Assembly (NCBI RefSeq): GCF_030035675.1
Contig: NC_084483.1
Location: 149,896,925-149,960,924 of the forward strand
Reading direction: 5' to 3'
DNA: 64,000 nt
Source: Rhineura floridana
Taxonomy: Eukaryota; Chordata; Lepidosauria; Squamata; Rhineuridae
Positions within the stretch are counted from its first letter, which is position 1; each line of letters opens with the position of its first letter. Position numbers and translations under genes: made by a program. This document shows, in pieces, positions 22,946 through 34,400 of this stretch. The notes under the pieces are model-generated. The model saw only the letters and a program-made list of their open reading frames with translations. It ran no database searches and had not been told where the DNA came from.

Positions 22946-25900
22946 TCAAGCATTAGGATCAATTTTATCTGAACTTACCAGGTGCTCTGCAGAGCTTTCA
23001 GTTATTTCTGAAGCCAACTTACTGTTAACCTCACATCTCCTATCGTTATTTTCCACTTCCTCTGTCTTGGTTACCTCCCCTGCAGATGTCTGGATATCAT
23101 TTTTGACAATGTACAATTCATGGTCGCCTGAGCCCCCCATTTCTACAGATGTTTTCTTTAGTGCTGGAAGGAAGGATTGCTTGCATTCAGCTGCTTGGCT
23201 CTGTAAATTTTTTTCATCATAACTCAATGATGGCGTATCAGATGTGCCACCTTTGCGAACATCTGGTTGCAAGACTTTGGAAATTGGAGGCATGTCCTGC
23301 ATTTCAAGGAGTGGCACGCTTGGTCCTGCAGTGCTACCGTTTGATGCTGGAGATACTACACGTGGGACAATTACGTCAGAAACTAAGGAGCAAAGTTTAT
23401 CTTCTTGATCACCAGATGTTAACACAACAAAATCCATCATTTCTGATTCAACTGCAGGTTGCCCAATGCCCAATTCACTAGTTTTGCTGGACTTTAAACA
23501 AATGGATGCAATAGTTTCTAGCTTTGGGCTCCCTCCAATATCCTCATTTAGAATTTCAGATGGTAGGATGCCCAGATGTTCACGTCCCACTTCAATATCC
23601 CCTAGACTAAAAGTCATGGTTTCTAATTCTAGGCCCCGTTTCAATCCAGGAGGATCCTTAGGCTTTATTTCATCAGACTTTGGAGACTCTCTCTCATTTT
23701 CTACATTTAAATTCAGAGAAAGGGTTGTAGTCTGATCAAAGTTAAGTTCTGGGTAAGTTGTGTTTAAGTCCAAGTCACCAGATGCTGAGGTATTCAAGAC
23801 CCCGGTGTTCATGTCTGTGAAGGTAAGGGCTTCCTCTCCAAGATGCTCAACACTGATTTCTGTTGGAAGAGCATCTAATGGTTCATGAATCATCTCTGGC
23901 TGAACACTGGAAAAGTTAGAGGTGTCTGTTTCTGTAGAACCTCTCTCTTCACTGTCCTTTAAGTCCAGACCAGATTCAGAAGGCCTGCATGTGTCATTTT
24001 TTATAAACATTAATTCTACACTGTCACTAGGTTCAGTATCATTTGTAGAAGAAATACCGCTCAGAGCTTCATCTCCCTCAGCTTGGGAATCCTTGCTTAA
24101 TGGATGCTGACTTATTTTTTCATACTGCCTTTGTGCAGTGCTTGCAACTGTTACATTAGCAAGGCATTCATCTGACATCTCTCCTGCTTCTGGAATATCA
24201 ACTACATTGCTATTCTTACCATCCTTTGGTTTAGAACTAAACAATAATTCTTGTTCATTATTTGTATAGAAAGCAGCCGATTCGTCTTTATTCAAAGGCT
24301 TCAGTTCTGAATCTACATTATGCACCTCTGAAGTCTGAGGACTTTCATCACTGATTGCTGACTCAAGCCTATCAAGTCCCACAGTGCCCCATTTTAGATC
24401 CAACAATTGTTCTTTAGAAGAACTCCGATCTATCATTGCTCTTTGAGAATTTTCCTTCTTCACATCTGAAGATGAGACTATTGGCCCCCAAACCAGTGGA
24501 CTCTGAACACACACCTCTGAAACCCAAGTAGAAATTGTCAGTTTGGAGCTGTCAGCAACTTGCGTATCTTCTGTTATAGCAGGCCCTTCTTCCTTAGGGG
24601 TTTCAATTTGCATTTCAAACAACTGAGACTCATCTTCCTGATTAACAGCAAACTGATGTCCTGCAAATTCTAAATGTTCTTTTCCTACATCTCTTTCACT
24701 TAAACTTGCCAAATATGCTTTCATCTCCAAATCTTTATTAAACTCGTCTAATTTGGATTTATCCATTTTCTGTTGGTCTTGTAAATTCTCACTGATGTCT
24801 TCACCAGTTGCCATACCAACATCTCTCATTAGTACAGGTTCCTCAGTAAAGTCAGTCTCATTTTCTGGCAATTGCATTACTAGCTCTTTATCATCAGGAT
24901 ATTTAAACTCTGCTGTCTCAAGCTCCAAAGGCTTATTACAAACATATTTTGAAAGAGCCTCAGATTTAAACACTGTTATCTCACACGCCAATGGATTCCT
25001 GTAAAGTTCTTCTAAAGGAGATGCATTGCTTTCTGGTAACTGCATGGCTAATTCTAGTGTCTCAAGTTTAGATGGTTTCTTGCTAACATCTGAAAGAGCC
25101 TCATGGTCTTCTGACATTTGTAACCCTAATTCTTTGTCATCTTGAAATTTAAACTTTGCCATCTCAAGGTCTCTTGGTTGGTTGCTGAGGTCATCCAGAG
25201 AGGGAACGCTGCTTTCTGACAACTGAATGGCTAATTCTGTTGTCTCCAGCTCCGATGGCTTCACGGTAACATCTTCTGACAACTGCATTGCTAAGTCTTT
25301 ATCATCAGGAGATCTAAACTCTGCTGTCTCGCACATTGATGGATTATTGCAAAGTTTTTCCAAAGGAAGAACATTGGTTTCTGGCAACTGCATAGCTAAT
25401 TCTGCTGTCTCCAGCTCTGATGGCTTTTTGCTATCATCTTGTAAAAGAGCAACATGTTCCTCTGACAACTGCACTGCTAATTTTTTATCATAAAAAGATT
25501 TAAACTCTGCTACCTTACACACCGATGGATTTTTGCAAAGTTCTTCCAAAGGAGAAGCGTTGCTTTCAGGCAACTGCATGGGTAATTCTGCTGCCTCAAG
25601 CTCAGATGCTTTGTTAATATTTTCTAAAAGAGCAACATGGTCTTCTGACAATTTCAGTGTCAATTCTTTATAAACTGGAGATTTAATCTCTGTTGTTTTA
25701 AGGTCTGCAGGTTTGTTGCTGAGGCCATCCAAAGGAGGAACACTGCTTTCTGGCAACTGCATGGCTAATTCTGTTGTCACCAGCTCTGATTTCTTCTCAC
25801 TAATATCTTCTAAAAGAGCAACATGGTCTTCTGACAACTGCACTGCTAATTCTTTACCATCAGGAGATTTAAACTCTGTTGCCTCATACACCAGTGGATT

Positions 25901-28465
25901 CTTGCAAAGTTCATCCAAAGAAGAAGCATTGTTTTCAGGCAATTGAATGGCTAATTCTGGTGTCTGAAGTTCAGATGGTTTCTTGCTAACATCTTCTAAA
26001 AGAGCAACATGGTCTTCTGACAACTGCACTGCTAATTCTTTACCATCAGGAGATTTAAACTCTGTTGCCTCATACACCAGTGGATTCTTGCAAAGTTCAT
26101 CCAAAGAAGAAGCATTGTTTTCAGGCAATTGAATGGCTAATTCTGGTGTCTGAAGTTCAGATGGTTTCTTGCTAACATCTTCTAAAAGAGCAGCATGGTC
26201 TTCTGACAACTGCATTGCTACTTCTTTATCTTCAGGCGATTTAAACTCTGCTGCTTCATACACCAAGGGATTCTTGCAAAGTTCCTCCAAAGAAGAAGCA
26301 TTGTTTTCAGGCAATTGAATGGCTAATTCTGGTGTCTGAAGTTCAGATGGTTTCTTGCCAACATCTTCTAAAAGGGCAACATGGTCTTCTGGTAACTGCA
26401 TTGCTACTTCTTTATCATCAGGAGATTTAAACTCTGCTGCTTCATACACCAAGGGATTCTTGCAAAGTTCCTCCAAAGAAGAAGCATTGTTTTCAGGCAA
26501 TTGAATGGCTAATTCTGGTGTCTGAAGTTCAGATGGTTTCTTGCTAACATCTTCTAAAAGGGCAACATGATCTTCTGATAACTGCATTGCTACTTCTTTA
26601 TTAGCAGGAGATTTAAACTCTGCTGTCTCAAGGTTTGTGGGTTTCCTGCTGAGGTCATCCAAAGAACGAGGGCTCCCTTGAAATATCTGTGTGGCTGGTG
26701 ATTTCTTGCTAAATTCAGCTAGATCAGGAGTTCCCATTTCTACCTCATTCTGAAAGGAAACAGAGGCATTTATTGTATAATCAGATTCTTTTGCTTCTCT
26801 ATATGTGAATGTAGACTGTCTCTCTGAAAAAGAGACCTTCTCTGATTCTCCCTCAAAACTAGCTTTCATTTTAAAGTTTTCTTCATAGGCTGCCAAAATT
26901 TTCTCAACTTTACCATCCTCTGTTTCCTGAGTCATATCACCTAAGGGGATTTTGCTATCATATGAAGAACTGTGTACATTCTGTAGAGAATCTTGTGTAA
27001 AAGACTTGCTGCTTGGTTTGGAACCTGCCAGCAGGTCTGTGTTTTCCTCTCTCTCAACAGGATTTAATTTTCTTTTATCTGAAATTGCAGAATTCACAGA
27101 TTTGCTATCAGCTGGACTCCTTCCACTGCGGTTGTAGAAGATGTCATATAGATCTTTAGCATTACCTGCAGCCAGACAGGAATTCTTTTTCTCTAGTTTT
27201 TTTACATGGTCTCCAAAAATAGTTGGAGGTGGTAAAGGACGGGGACACATGGGCATTGCCAGTATGTTTTTATCATCCTCAGACACACCAGGAGCCAAGT
27301 CATCTGCCAGGACGGCTGCTTGTTTTGGTGGCATCAGGGGTAGAGGTGGAAATACCACTGGTGGTGGTACTGGTAGTGCTACTGACAGTGGTGGTCCTGG
27401 TGGCAGTGGAAGCAGAGGACGCCGCCGATGAGGTCTCTCAAAAATTCCCAATCTTGTAACTTGCTCCTTTATCACAGCTGCAAGTTCCCGTGCTTTTGCT
27501 TGTGCTTTTGCCACAACATTTGCTTGCTCCTGTGTCTTTACAGCTTGCTCCTGAGCCTTTGCTACAGTTGCCTTTGCATGTTCCAGAGCTTTTGCATGTT
27601 CTATGGCCTGTGACAGACTTTCATGTTCACGTTCTTCTGGTTGCACCTTTGCATTCTCCTGTGAGCCCTTTAAAACTACTACTTCTCCCCCAAAAGCTTT
27701 TGAAATAATATCTGGAGGTAGAACAAGTTCGTGATTACTCTCTTTTACAACAGGAAGTGGCTTGGTGATGGCTCCAGAGGATTTTATAGACAAGAAAGTA
27801 TTTAAAGGTGCAGGCTTGCTTACTGTTGCAGTTGCAGACTTCCTGAGAACCATCATTGGAGCTGGTAAGTTGGGCCTTATTTTTGCTTGTGATGATGTTG
27901 AAACAACTGGTGTCCAGGGGTTAGAATGTGGAATTACAGTTTTCCCAGACAACTTAATTGCAATGGGCTTTGAATTTGGTTTTCCAGACTGCGACTTGCT
28001 TTCTTTATCTTTGCCTTCTTCAGCACTCTCCCCCTTAAAGACGGTTGTATCTTTCCCTTGATTTTTTTCATCTCTCTCCGTCTTCCTCCAGCTGAACTTT
28101 CCAAAAGATGACAGTCTTGACTCCTTTTGGGATTCCTCTTTTTTCCCTTCCTTCTTTTCAACCTCTTTGTCATCTTTTTTCAATTTAAGTTTAATCCCAT
28201 ATTTTTGGCCATTCGGAACGCCTTTCCTTTTACTAGTTTCATTTTCATTATCTCCATCTCCTAGTTCTTTGGCATTCTTTGGCTCCTCTTTACTTTTAGG
28301 CTCTTCTTTCCTTGCCACTTTTGCTGTTTTTTCATCTCTCTCCTCTTTTTGCTTTTCACACTGCTTTCGTTTCAGCCTGCGTTCTGTTTCTTGAATCACA
28401 GACAATCCTGCCTGACGGTCGAGGTTCCTTCTATCTTCATAGAGGGGATTTTCATCCACATATTT
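22946..28465 (-). CDS. ZNF318: ZNF318 exon 10 (last coding exon, 1,839 residues)
   Basis: The acceptor is CTTCCCACAG at 28466-28475, then KYVDENPLYEDRRNLDRQAG in phase 0, and the stop is at 22948-22946. Features in order: a Lys/Glu-rich nuclear-localisation-like region, the conserved RPNLPAPMMVLRKSATATVS, PAPLNTFLSIKSSG and LPPDIISKAFGGEVVVLKGS blocks, an Ala/Gln/Lys helix (AKAQEQAVKTQEQANVVAKA), a Pro-rich segment, NAKDLYDIFYNRSG, then a 600-residue tandem repeat and an acidic Ser/Thr-rich tail. The region before the repeats matches human ZNF318; the repeat part I do not recognise from other species. Codons open in the antisense direction here are shadows. Confidence 0.95.
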   Translation of the reverse strand, partial: KYVDENPLYEDRRNLDRQAGLSVIQETERRLKRKQCEKQKEERDEKTAKVARKEEPKSKEEPKNAKELGDGDNENETSKRKGVPNGQKYGIKLKLKKDDKEVEKKEGKKEESQKESRLSSFGKFSWRKTERDEKNQGKDTTVFKGESAEEGKDKESKSQSGKPNSKPIAIKLSGKTVIPHSNPWTPVVSTSSQAKIRPNLPAPMMVLRKSATATVSKPAPLNTFLSIKSSGAITKPLPVVKESNHELVLPPDIISKAFGGEVVVLKGSQENAKVQPEEREHESLSQAIEHAKALEHAKATVAKAQEQAVKTQEQANVVAKAQAKARELAAVIKEQVTRLGIFERPHRRRPLLPLPPGPPLSVALPVPPPVVFPPLPLMPPKQAAVLADDLAPGVSEDDKNILAMPMCPRPLPPPTIFGDHVKKLEKKNSCLAAGNAKDLYDIFYNRSGRSPADSKSVNSAISDKRKLNPVEREENTDLLAGSKPSSKSFTQDSLQNVHSSSYDSKIPLGDMTQETEDGKVEKILAAYEENFKMKASFEGESEKVSFSERQSTFTYREAKESDYTINASVSFQNEVEMGTPDLAEFSKKSPATQIFQGSPRSLDDLSRKPTNLETAEFKSPANKEVAMQLSEDHVALLEDVSKKPSELQTPELAIQLPENNASSLEELCKNPLVYEAAEFKSPDDKEVAMQLPEDHVALLEDVGKKPSELQTPELAIQLPENNASSLEELCKNPLVYEAAEFKSPEDKEVAMQLSEDHAALLEDVSKKPSELQTPELAIQLPENNASSLDELCKNPLVYEATEFKSPDGKELAVQLSEDHVALLEDVSKKPSELQTPELAIQLPENNASSLDELCKNPLVYEATEFKSPDGKELAVQLSEDHVALLEDISEKKSELVTTELAMQLPESSVPPLDGLSNKPADLKTTEIKSPVYKELTLKLSEDHVALLENINKASELEAAELPMQLPESNASPLEELCKNPSVCKVAEFKSFYDKKLAVQLSEEHVALLQDDSKKPSELETAELAMQLPETNVLPLEKLCNNPSMCETAEFRSPDDKDLAMQLSEDVTVKPSELETTELAIQLSESSVPSLDDLSNQPRDLEMAKFKFQDDKELGLQMSEDHEALSDVSKKPSKLETLELAMQLPESNASPLEELYRNPLACEITVFKSEALSKYVCNKPLELETAEFKYPDDKELVMQLPENETDFTEEPVLMRDVGMATGEDISENLQDQQKMDKSKLDEFNKDLEMKAYLASLSERDVGKEHLEFAGHQFAVNQEDESQLFEMQIETPKEEGPAITEDTQVADSSKLTISTWVSEVCVQSPLVWGPIVSSSDVKKENSQRAMIDRSSSKEQLLDLKWGTVGLDRLESAISDESPQTSEVHNVDSELKPLNKDESAAFYTNNEQELLFSSKPKDGKNSNVVDIPEAGEMSDECLANVTVASTAQRQYEKISQHPLSKDSQAEGDEALSGISSTNDTEPSDSVELMFIKNDTCRPSESGLDLKDSEERGSTETDTSNFSSVQPEMIHEPLDALPTEISVEHLGEEALTFTDMNTGVLNTSASGDLDLNTTYPELNFDQTTTLSLNLNVENERESPKSDEIKPKDPPGLKRGLELETMTFSLGDIEVGREHLGILPSEILNEDIGGSPKLETIASICLKSSKTSELGIGQPAVESEMMDFVVLTSGDQEDKLCSLVSDVIVPRVVSPASNGSTAGPSVPLLEMQDMPPISKVLQPDVRKGGTSDTPSLSYDEKNLQSQAAECKQSFLPALKKTSVEMGGSGDHELYIVKNDIQTSAGEVTKTEEVENNDRRCEVNSKLASEITESSAEHLVSSDKIDPNA

Positions 28466-31400
28466 CTGTGGGAAGAAGAAAAGTTTCAATACCGTTACTT
28501 AATATAACATGTTATTAGTTGAACAGGTTTGACTTTCATAATAGCTTCTTTTTCTCAACCCCCCCCCCAATTAACTGTACTTGCTGGGAAATGGAGGTGA
28601 AGGAAGAGAGATGCTTCTAAACCCTTAACAATTCAGAATCTCAACATTAAGTAAGCATCAAAACATTCTGTACTCATATCAAATAACAGTAATATATGAG
28701 AAAAGGCTTCACTCCAATGAAATGACAAAAATCCCAGCATAAAAAAAAATCCAGTGCAGTGAAATTTAAGTAACACACAACAGAATTATCAGCTAGGTAT
28801 ATAGTTCCAAAATTACTGTTATGGGTTTCGGGTGAGATGGATGATTGAGTCCCCTTCCAGCCTCTGATTTGGAACCCTGCACCTGGAAGTGAGAAATCTG
28901 CTCTGCTGGCCAGATCTCCCTTTGTTAGTCTAAAAGAGTGGCCAGATGAGTTAATGGGCCTATCAAGTGCCCATTAACTGGCAAATGAGCCAGGGAGATC
29001 CTATTGTTATTGAAACTCTTCAGGAGAGCCCCCCCCCTCCTGAGGCCAAGGAGAGGCTTGTGTTTTTAGTTGAGACTGAGGAAAGGCTGGGAGCCAGAGG
29101 CAGGCAGAGAAGCTGGCTCTCTGCACCATGGCTTTAGGGTGCCCCCTTTAAGCCTGATGGAAAAGAAAGATCTATTGGACTGCTGATGCTTCGAACCCCT
29201 TCATCTTAGGCTCAGGTTGGAATGTGTGTAAATAAATAAACCATATTTCATAAAGACACCAGAGACTCCGCTGACCTTCTTTCCAAGGAAACCAAACCCC
29301 TCACTGCTCAGAGATTGGGGTGGCGCACAACAGTATTATCTACACTGACTAGGTAGGGTCTTCCCCAACCCTACCTAGAGATGCCAGAGACTAAATCCAA
29401 GACCTTCTGCACGCAAATTATGCATTATACCACTGAGCCATGGCCTCTCTTCCCTTTTACCACAGAAGACAAGTTCAATAAAATTCCTTTTTAAATTTTT
29501 ATTCAAAACTAATATTCCAAGTACTGACCTTATATTTTTCATTATGTGGATTATTCTTCACATGTTGTTCTGCTGATATCTGGTCTCCAAAAAATTCATG
29601 GCAGAGCTGGCAGTAATATCCAGTGACTGGCATTAGAAATTCAGACCCTGAAATGCCCCCCAAAATAATCAATCACAGAAATAGGTAGCAAGAGATTCTG
29701 CAGCTTTAAACAAAGAACCCAAATAAAAAACCCACTGTAACAAAAAAGGTACAATTGAAATGAACTAGTTAACTATGGAATTGACTTGGAACAAACTGCT
29801 CTGAAGATTACAAGGATGGAAATCTACACTTGTTCAACAATTTTCACCACAGTATGAGCTGCTTACTGTTCAGATATGAATTGCTGTTGCATGTTTATCT
29901 GCACCTAATTCAGAAATAGAGCAAGTCACATAGACAAAGTAACTGCTAGAAGTTCACTTAGAAATGACATGGTCTTTTGTTGACACTAAGAAGATATGTA
30001 CATTTTCTGATAGTGGGGCTAACAATCTAATCTGGCCCTACTACATACTATCAAGCCTCAGACAATACAAAATAACTTACCTTTGGCAGGCACTGGTATT
30101 CTGTCAATGCGTTTTGTGAGCTCTTGCTTTGTTTCAGTCTGAGTCTTTGATGCCCAAGGTCTGTTGTATGGATCCAAGGTCTATTTAGAGTAATAGAAGT
30201 TGTAGGTGGATATATTTAAAAATGTGTTTTGCTTTTCTGCCAAATAATAAAAACTTTGAGAAAACATAGAACCACATATACAAGAACTTCAATTTTCTCC
30301 ACTATAACTTGTTACAAAATAAGTATCCTTGAAAAGCTAAAAAAGTACCAGGTAGGCATGTACTGAACTATCTCACATATTGCCAGTCAAAATGAAGTGT
30401 GATCTGAACAGTTACCCTCAGGCATGGGGAAAAAACAAATAATTGTTTATGTGGCAAATCACACCAAAAAATTCGGAATGAGAACTCATTCCAAAGTGCA
30501 CTTTTGCCCTGTGCTGAGAAGGTCGCAGAGCCTTGCATTTCTAGAAGTGTTTGTGGAATTATGATATAGTTAAGTATTCAAACACAAAGACTGTAATAAA
30601 CTGGTCCCATAAACAACTGGATTTACAAATCCAGTTTATAATAATCTCAATATAATTATTACAATTAATGCCACAATCAAAACTTTAGAATCAGGCTTTT
30701 AAAAAGAAATTTGATGGACACAGAGTTACTTGCCTTCTACGAAGCATATTTTACAACTTGCATAGCAAATTAAAGCTGCTTACTGGTAAATCAATGACAC
30801 ATACCTGTCTGTGCTTCTTATTATGCATATGTGTGAAGAAATCAAACATGGTCCCACAAATGGTATTGCAGTCTTTGCACCAATGGTTCCCTGTGTCATA
30901 ATAGTCATAAATATTGGCCTCCTGAGAATGCTGTTTGGATGGCTGTAAAGATGATTCTGTAGGCTTGGGGCTCCTACATCCAGGCTTGTCATTAGTAGTT
31001 TTCAATTCCTACATTGAACAAAAGGAAACATTATTAAGTTGTTGAATAACAAGACAGTGCCTCAAATCCAGCCTTTAGTAGAGACCACACACAATATATA
31101 GGGGTATACCTGCTTGTCAATGCCCAGGATAATTCCACTGTTTCAGTGAGCTACAATGCCATCTCAGATGTTGTTCAGTCAACAGGAAAGAACTTCCAGT
31201 GAGACTCATGCATGTTGGCTAGATAGCAGGTACTAAGCGATAGAGGAATTACATCCCATGACGAGTGTGTGTGTGTGAGCACGCGCACATAAATATTTCC
31301 AATCAAGATACCATGATTACCTAGCAGGTTTCACCCCTCTGCCTATAGACAACCCCCAAAGTAAATTTAACAACAGATAGAATAAAAAGAATCCAATATA

Positions 31401-34400
31401 TAGCCGGAATAAATTATGTTTTTGAGGGCTGCTCTCCCCGTTATGGTAAATTCTCAAAAACACTGCAAATCTTCCAAAAAGCCAGTCTCCTTACACACTT
31501 TCTCCACTATTAACGGTACGTCTTATGTCTTGGCAAAAGTGAAGTGCTTTGGGTTTTAAAGCGTCGCTGAAGAAAAAAGAAGAATCCGGTCAGGTCCAAG
31601 TCTTGAATTACCAACACTGATATTATACTTTACATACTGTTTGCCCTTTTGGTCTCATAAAAGTATAATATATGTGATACAACCCTTCAACAGATCACAT
31701 CCCTTTAGAAGAAGTGCACAAGGAGATGTAAATAGTTCCAGGGGAAGCATAAACGGCTCTTCAGTCTCGTCCAACCCACTGTAAGAATGGACTGAATCAG
31801 GAGACAAGAGTACTGACCTAAGACTCTCATATACCAACTAATAGATAGTGTATAGTTTTCTGCCCAAAGGGTTTAAGACCAGCCAGTGAAGAAAAGTCTT
31901 ATGTTTAACAAGGTCTTGTGTTGTGTGCTCACATACTCTAGCTCTTTTCCTTGAGAACCTTAGAATGCTTTGATATTATATGATCATCTCCCTCCTCTTC
32001 CATGGGTTCTCCTTGCTCCAAAAATTAATGGGCTTTGAGGTCTAACAACTGAGTTTGTCTTTACTTGCTCTTCATTTATTTGTAGAGGTATTCTAGGTTT
32101 GGTTTATTTATTTATAATAAAAGTAATATCCTGTCTTTCTCAGTCTTTTCCACAGTCTCAGTTTAAGAACTAGGAAACTTCTGTCTCCCAGGGAAAAAAT
32201 CCATCCTGATGCAAGCATACTGTGGACTCTAATTCGGTTTTAAGTTTTGGGAGGCAATCTAGATTAGAATCTCATTCCCACTGAAGTCCCATATTTTCTC
32301 TGTCATGTTTGTAGAGACTGTGCCACCACACACTTGCGGTCAACAAGAAAAAAACGTCATTTCTCTCCTTCTAAAACCGTTATCAGAATCTTTACATCAA
32401 ATCAGAAAATGCCACAACAATTCCTTCCCTTTAAAAAAATTTTATTAAAGAAATTGAATTAACCCTACACTTATAGGGTATTGCAGGAGTATGATAAAAT
32501 TCTGATACTGGTACTTGCCTAAGGCAGAAAATTTCTAGGGAAAAGTTAACCACAAAATTATTTAAGACAGAATAAACAACAAAACAGAAAGACCGGAATG
32601 AATCATATTCTACGCTTCAGCACCACAGACTTCTCTCTTTATGCACTTCCTTAGGCTGAAGGGGAGAAGAAAATCAACATTACATTATTGGTGTTGTGTT
32701 TTTAATAACTTCTATCACTCAATTTATGAAGTTTTTTCACAATTGGGCCACGCAGTAAGTAATCTGAAATTAAAATTACAATCTCCATGAAACACTACGG
32801 CATTCATATTCTTTTAGAAACTACTTGACATCAGATCTGTATGAATGTTCTGAATGCTTCTACTATCTAGAATGCAGTCAGCTTATTCAAATATTAGTTG
32901 CACTTTAAAATCCTTCCCTCTATTCCCAGACCACCTTCTATCGATTGTCCTGTGTTAAGGATTCTAGGAGACAGATGCAGGTGCAAACCACCTCATGGCC
33001 TACTCCAGCTTGACCACCCATTTCTCCCACCTCCAGCTATGTTGATACTGTGTATTGTATTGTTCAAAAATGTGATATAATGTTACTTGTAAGCCACCTT
33101 GGAAGGATTTGTATCCTAAAAGGCAGGTTATAAGTAATAAATGAATAAAATGCAGAAAACCCATTTGAAGTGAAGAGGTCTTCACAGCCACCTGCATTAA
33201 TGTCAAACACAAGCTATAATTTAGCAAGCCTTGAGCTTAATTCCTAAGAAGTGGATGATAATAATTCTTCTAACCACCCTGCTTTTACCAATATTGAGTA
33301 CATCAGTTAGAATCAGCACCTAGAATTTTACCTTGATTGAGTTGGAAGCTCCCTCCTGACCTTTTGCATTTTCTGACTTGTTTTTTTCTGAGGTGTCTTT
33401 ATTTTCTGAAGATTGTTTCCGTGATTTCTCAAATATGTTAATCCCTAGGATCTGAGCTACCTTGTCAAGCTCAGATTGTTTCTTCTCTGCAGCTTCAGCA
33501 TTTATCTTCAGTTGAGCAATTTCCTTCACAATGTTCTCTTGCAGTCGGTTCACTTCCACTAGCAAGGGGTCTTTGTGCCCATCCTTCTCCCTACGCTTCT
33601 TCCGCAGCATCTCTCCTGAGTCAGCCAAAGAAGTGGAGTAGGAAGCATAAGAAAATCATGTTAATACATACAAAAATATTTTAGTCAATTAAAGTATGCC
33701 ATACCATTTTGTTAGGCTCAAGTGCCAGAAATCTCTACCTGCATTACTGAATGCAGATCTGGCAATAAGTTGCCTACAGTGATATAGGATGCACAATAAT
33801 TAATTCCTGTTTTAGGTAAGATTGTAGGTTGCCTAAGACAGAAGTAGTAAGAACACTCAGCATCACCACTATAGAGCATCCCAGGGGACAAGGAAGCATA
33901 AAATGAGAAAAAGCACTACCTTGCTGTTTTGAAAGTCTATCTAACTCAGTCCTGAGATAGTGCAGTTTCTTCTGTCGTGCTGCCTGTTCAGCCCTCAACT
34001 TCTCTCTTTCCTCTATTACCTGGAAAGGATGTGAAGGAAAGAAAGGTATTAAAATCACAGCCAAGAAACACTGCAAGGACCACTGGAATGACTCCCAATG
34101 CCTTTTCTTGAATTCAAGAAATCCTAATAATCATTTTAAATAGTCCTTTGGATTAATATTTGATTCAAATGTATCCCTGCTCAGAGACAGCAGCTCATTT
34201 CTTCTATGCTGTATCTGTGTTGATTTTTCAATCAAAATGGAAGTTTATTTATTAGGTTCTTTAACATTGTATGATCTTCTGCAGGTAAATGTTGTGATCT
34301 ACCAAAAAAATCCTAGTTTTATCATTCAAATTAAAAAGAGGAGTGGATAAACATTAGCAGACAGGCAGGCTACAATTCAAGATAGAGAGGAGAATCCAAC

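Noticed and set aside
25227-25946. Plus-strand frames of 77-88 codons across the ZNF318 repeat region
   Set aside because: These are antisense shadows of the 186-bp coding repeat and recur once per unit.
24865-26672. Regularly spaced repeat as a CRISPR-like array
   Set aside because: The units are contiguous 186-bp copies in a vertebrate coding exon, with no short repeat and unique spacer pattern.
33774-33916. Extension of the exon 5 frame beyond its donor as coding sequence
   Set aside because: A GTAGTG donor keeps the phase with exon 6 and gives the conserved KQQGEMLRKKRREKDG junction, so the extension is intron.
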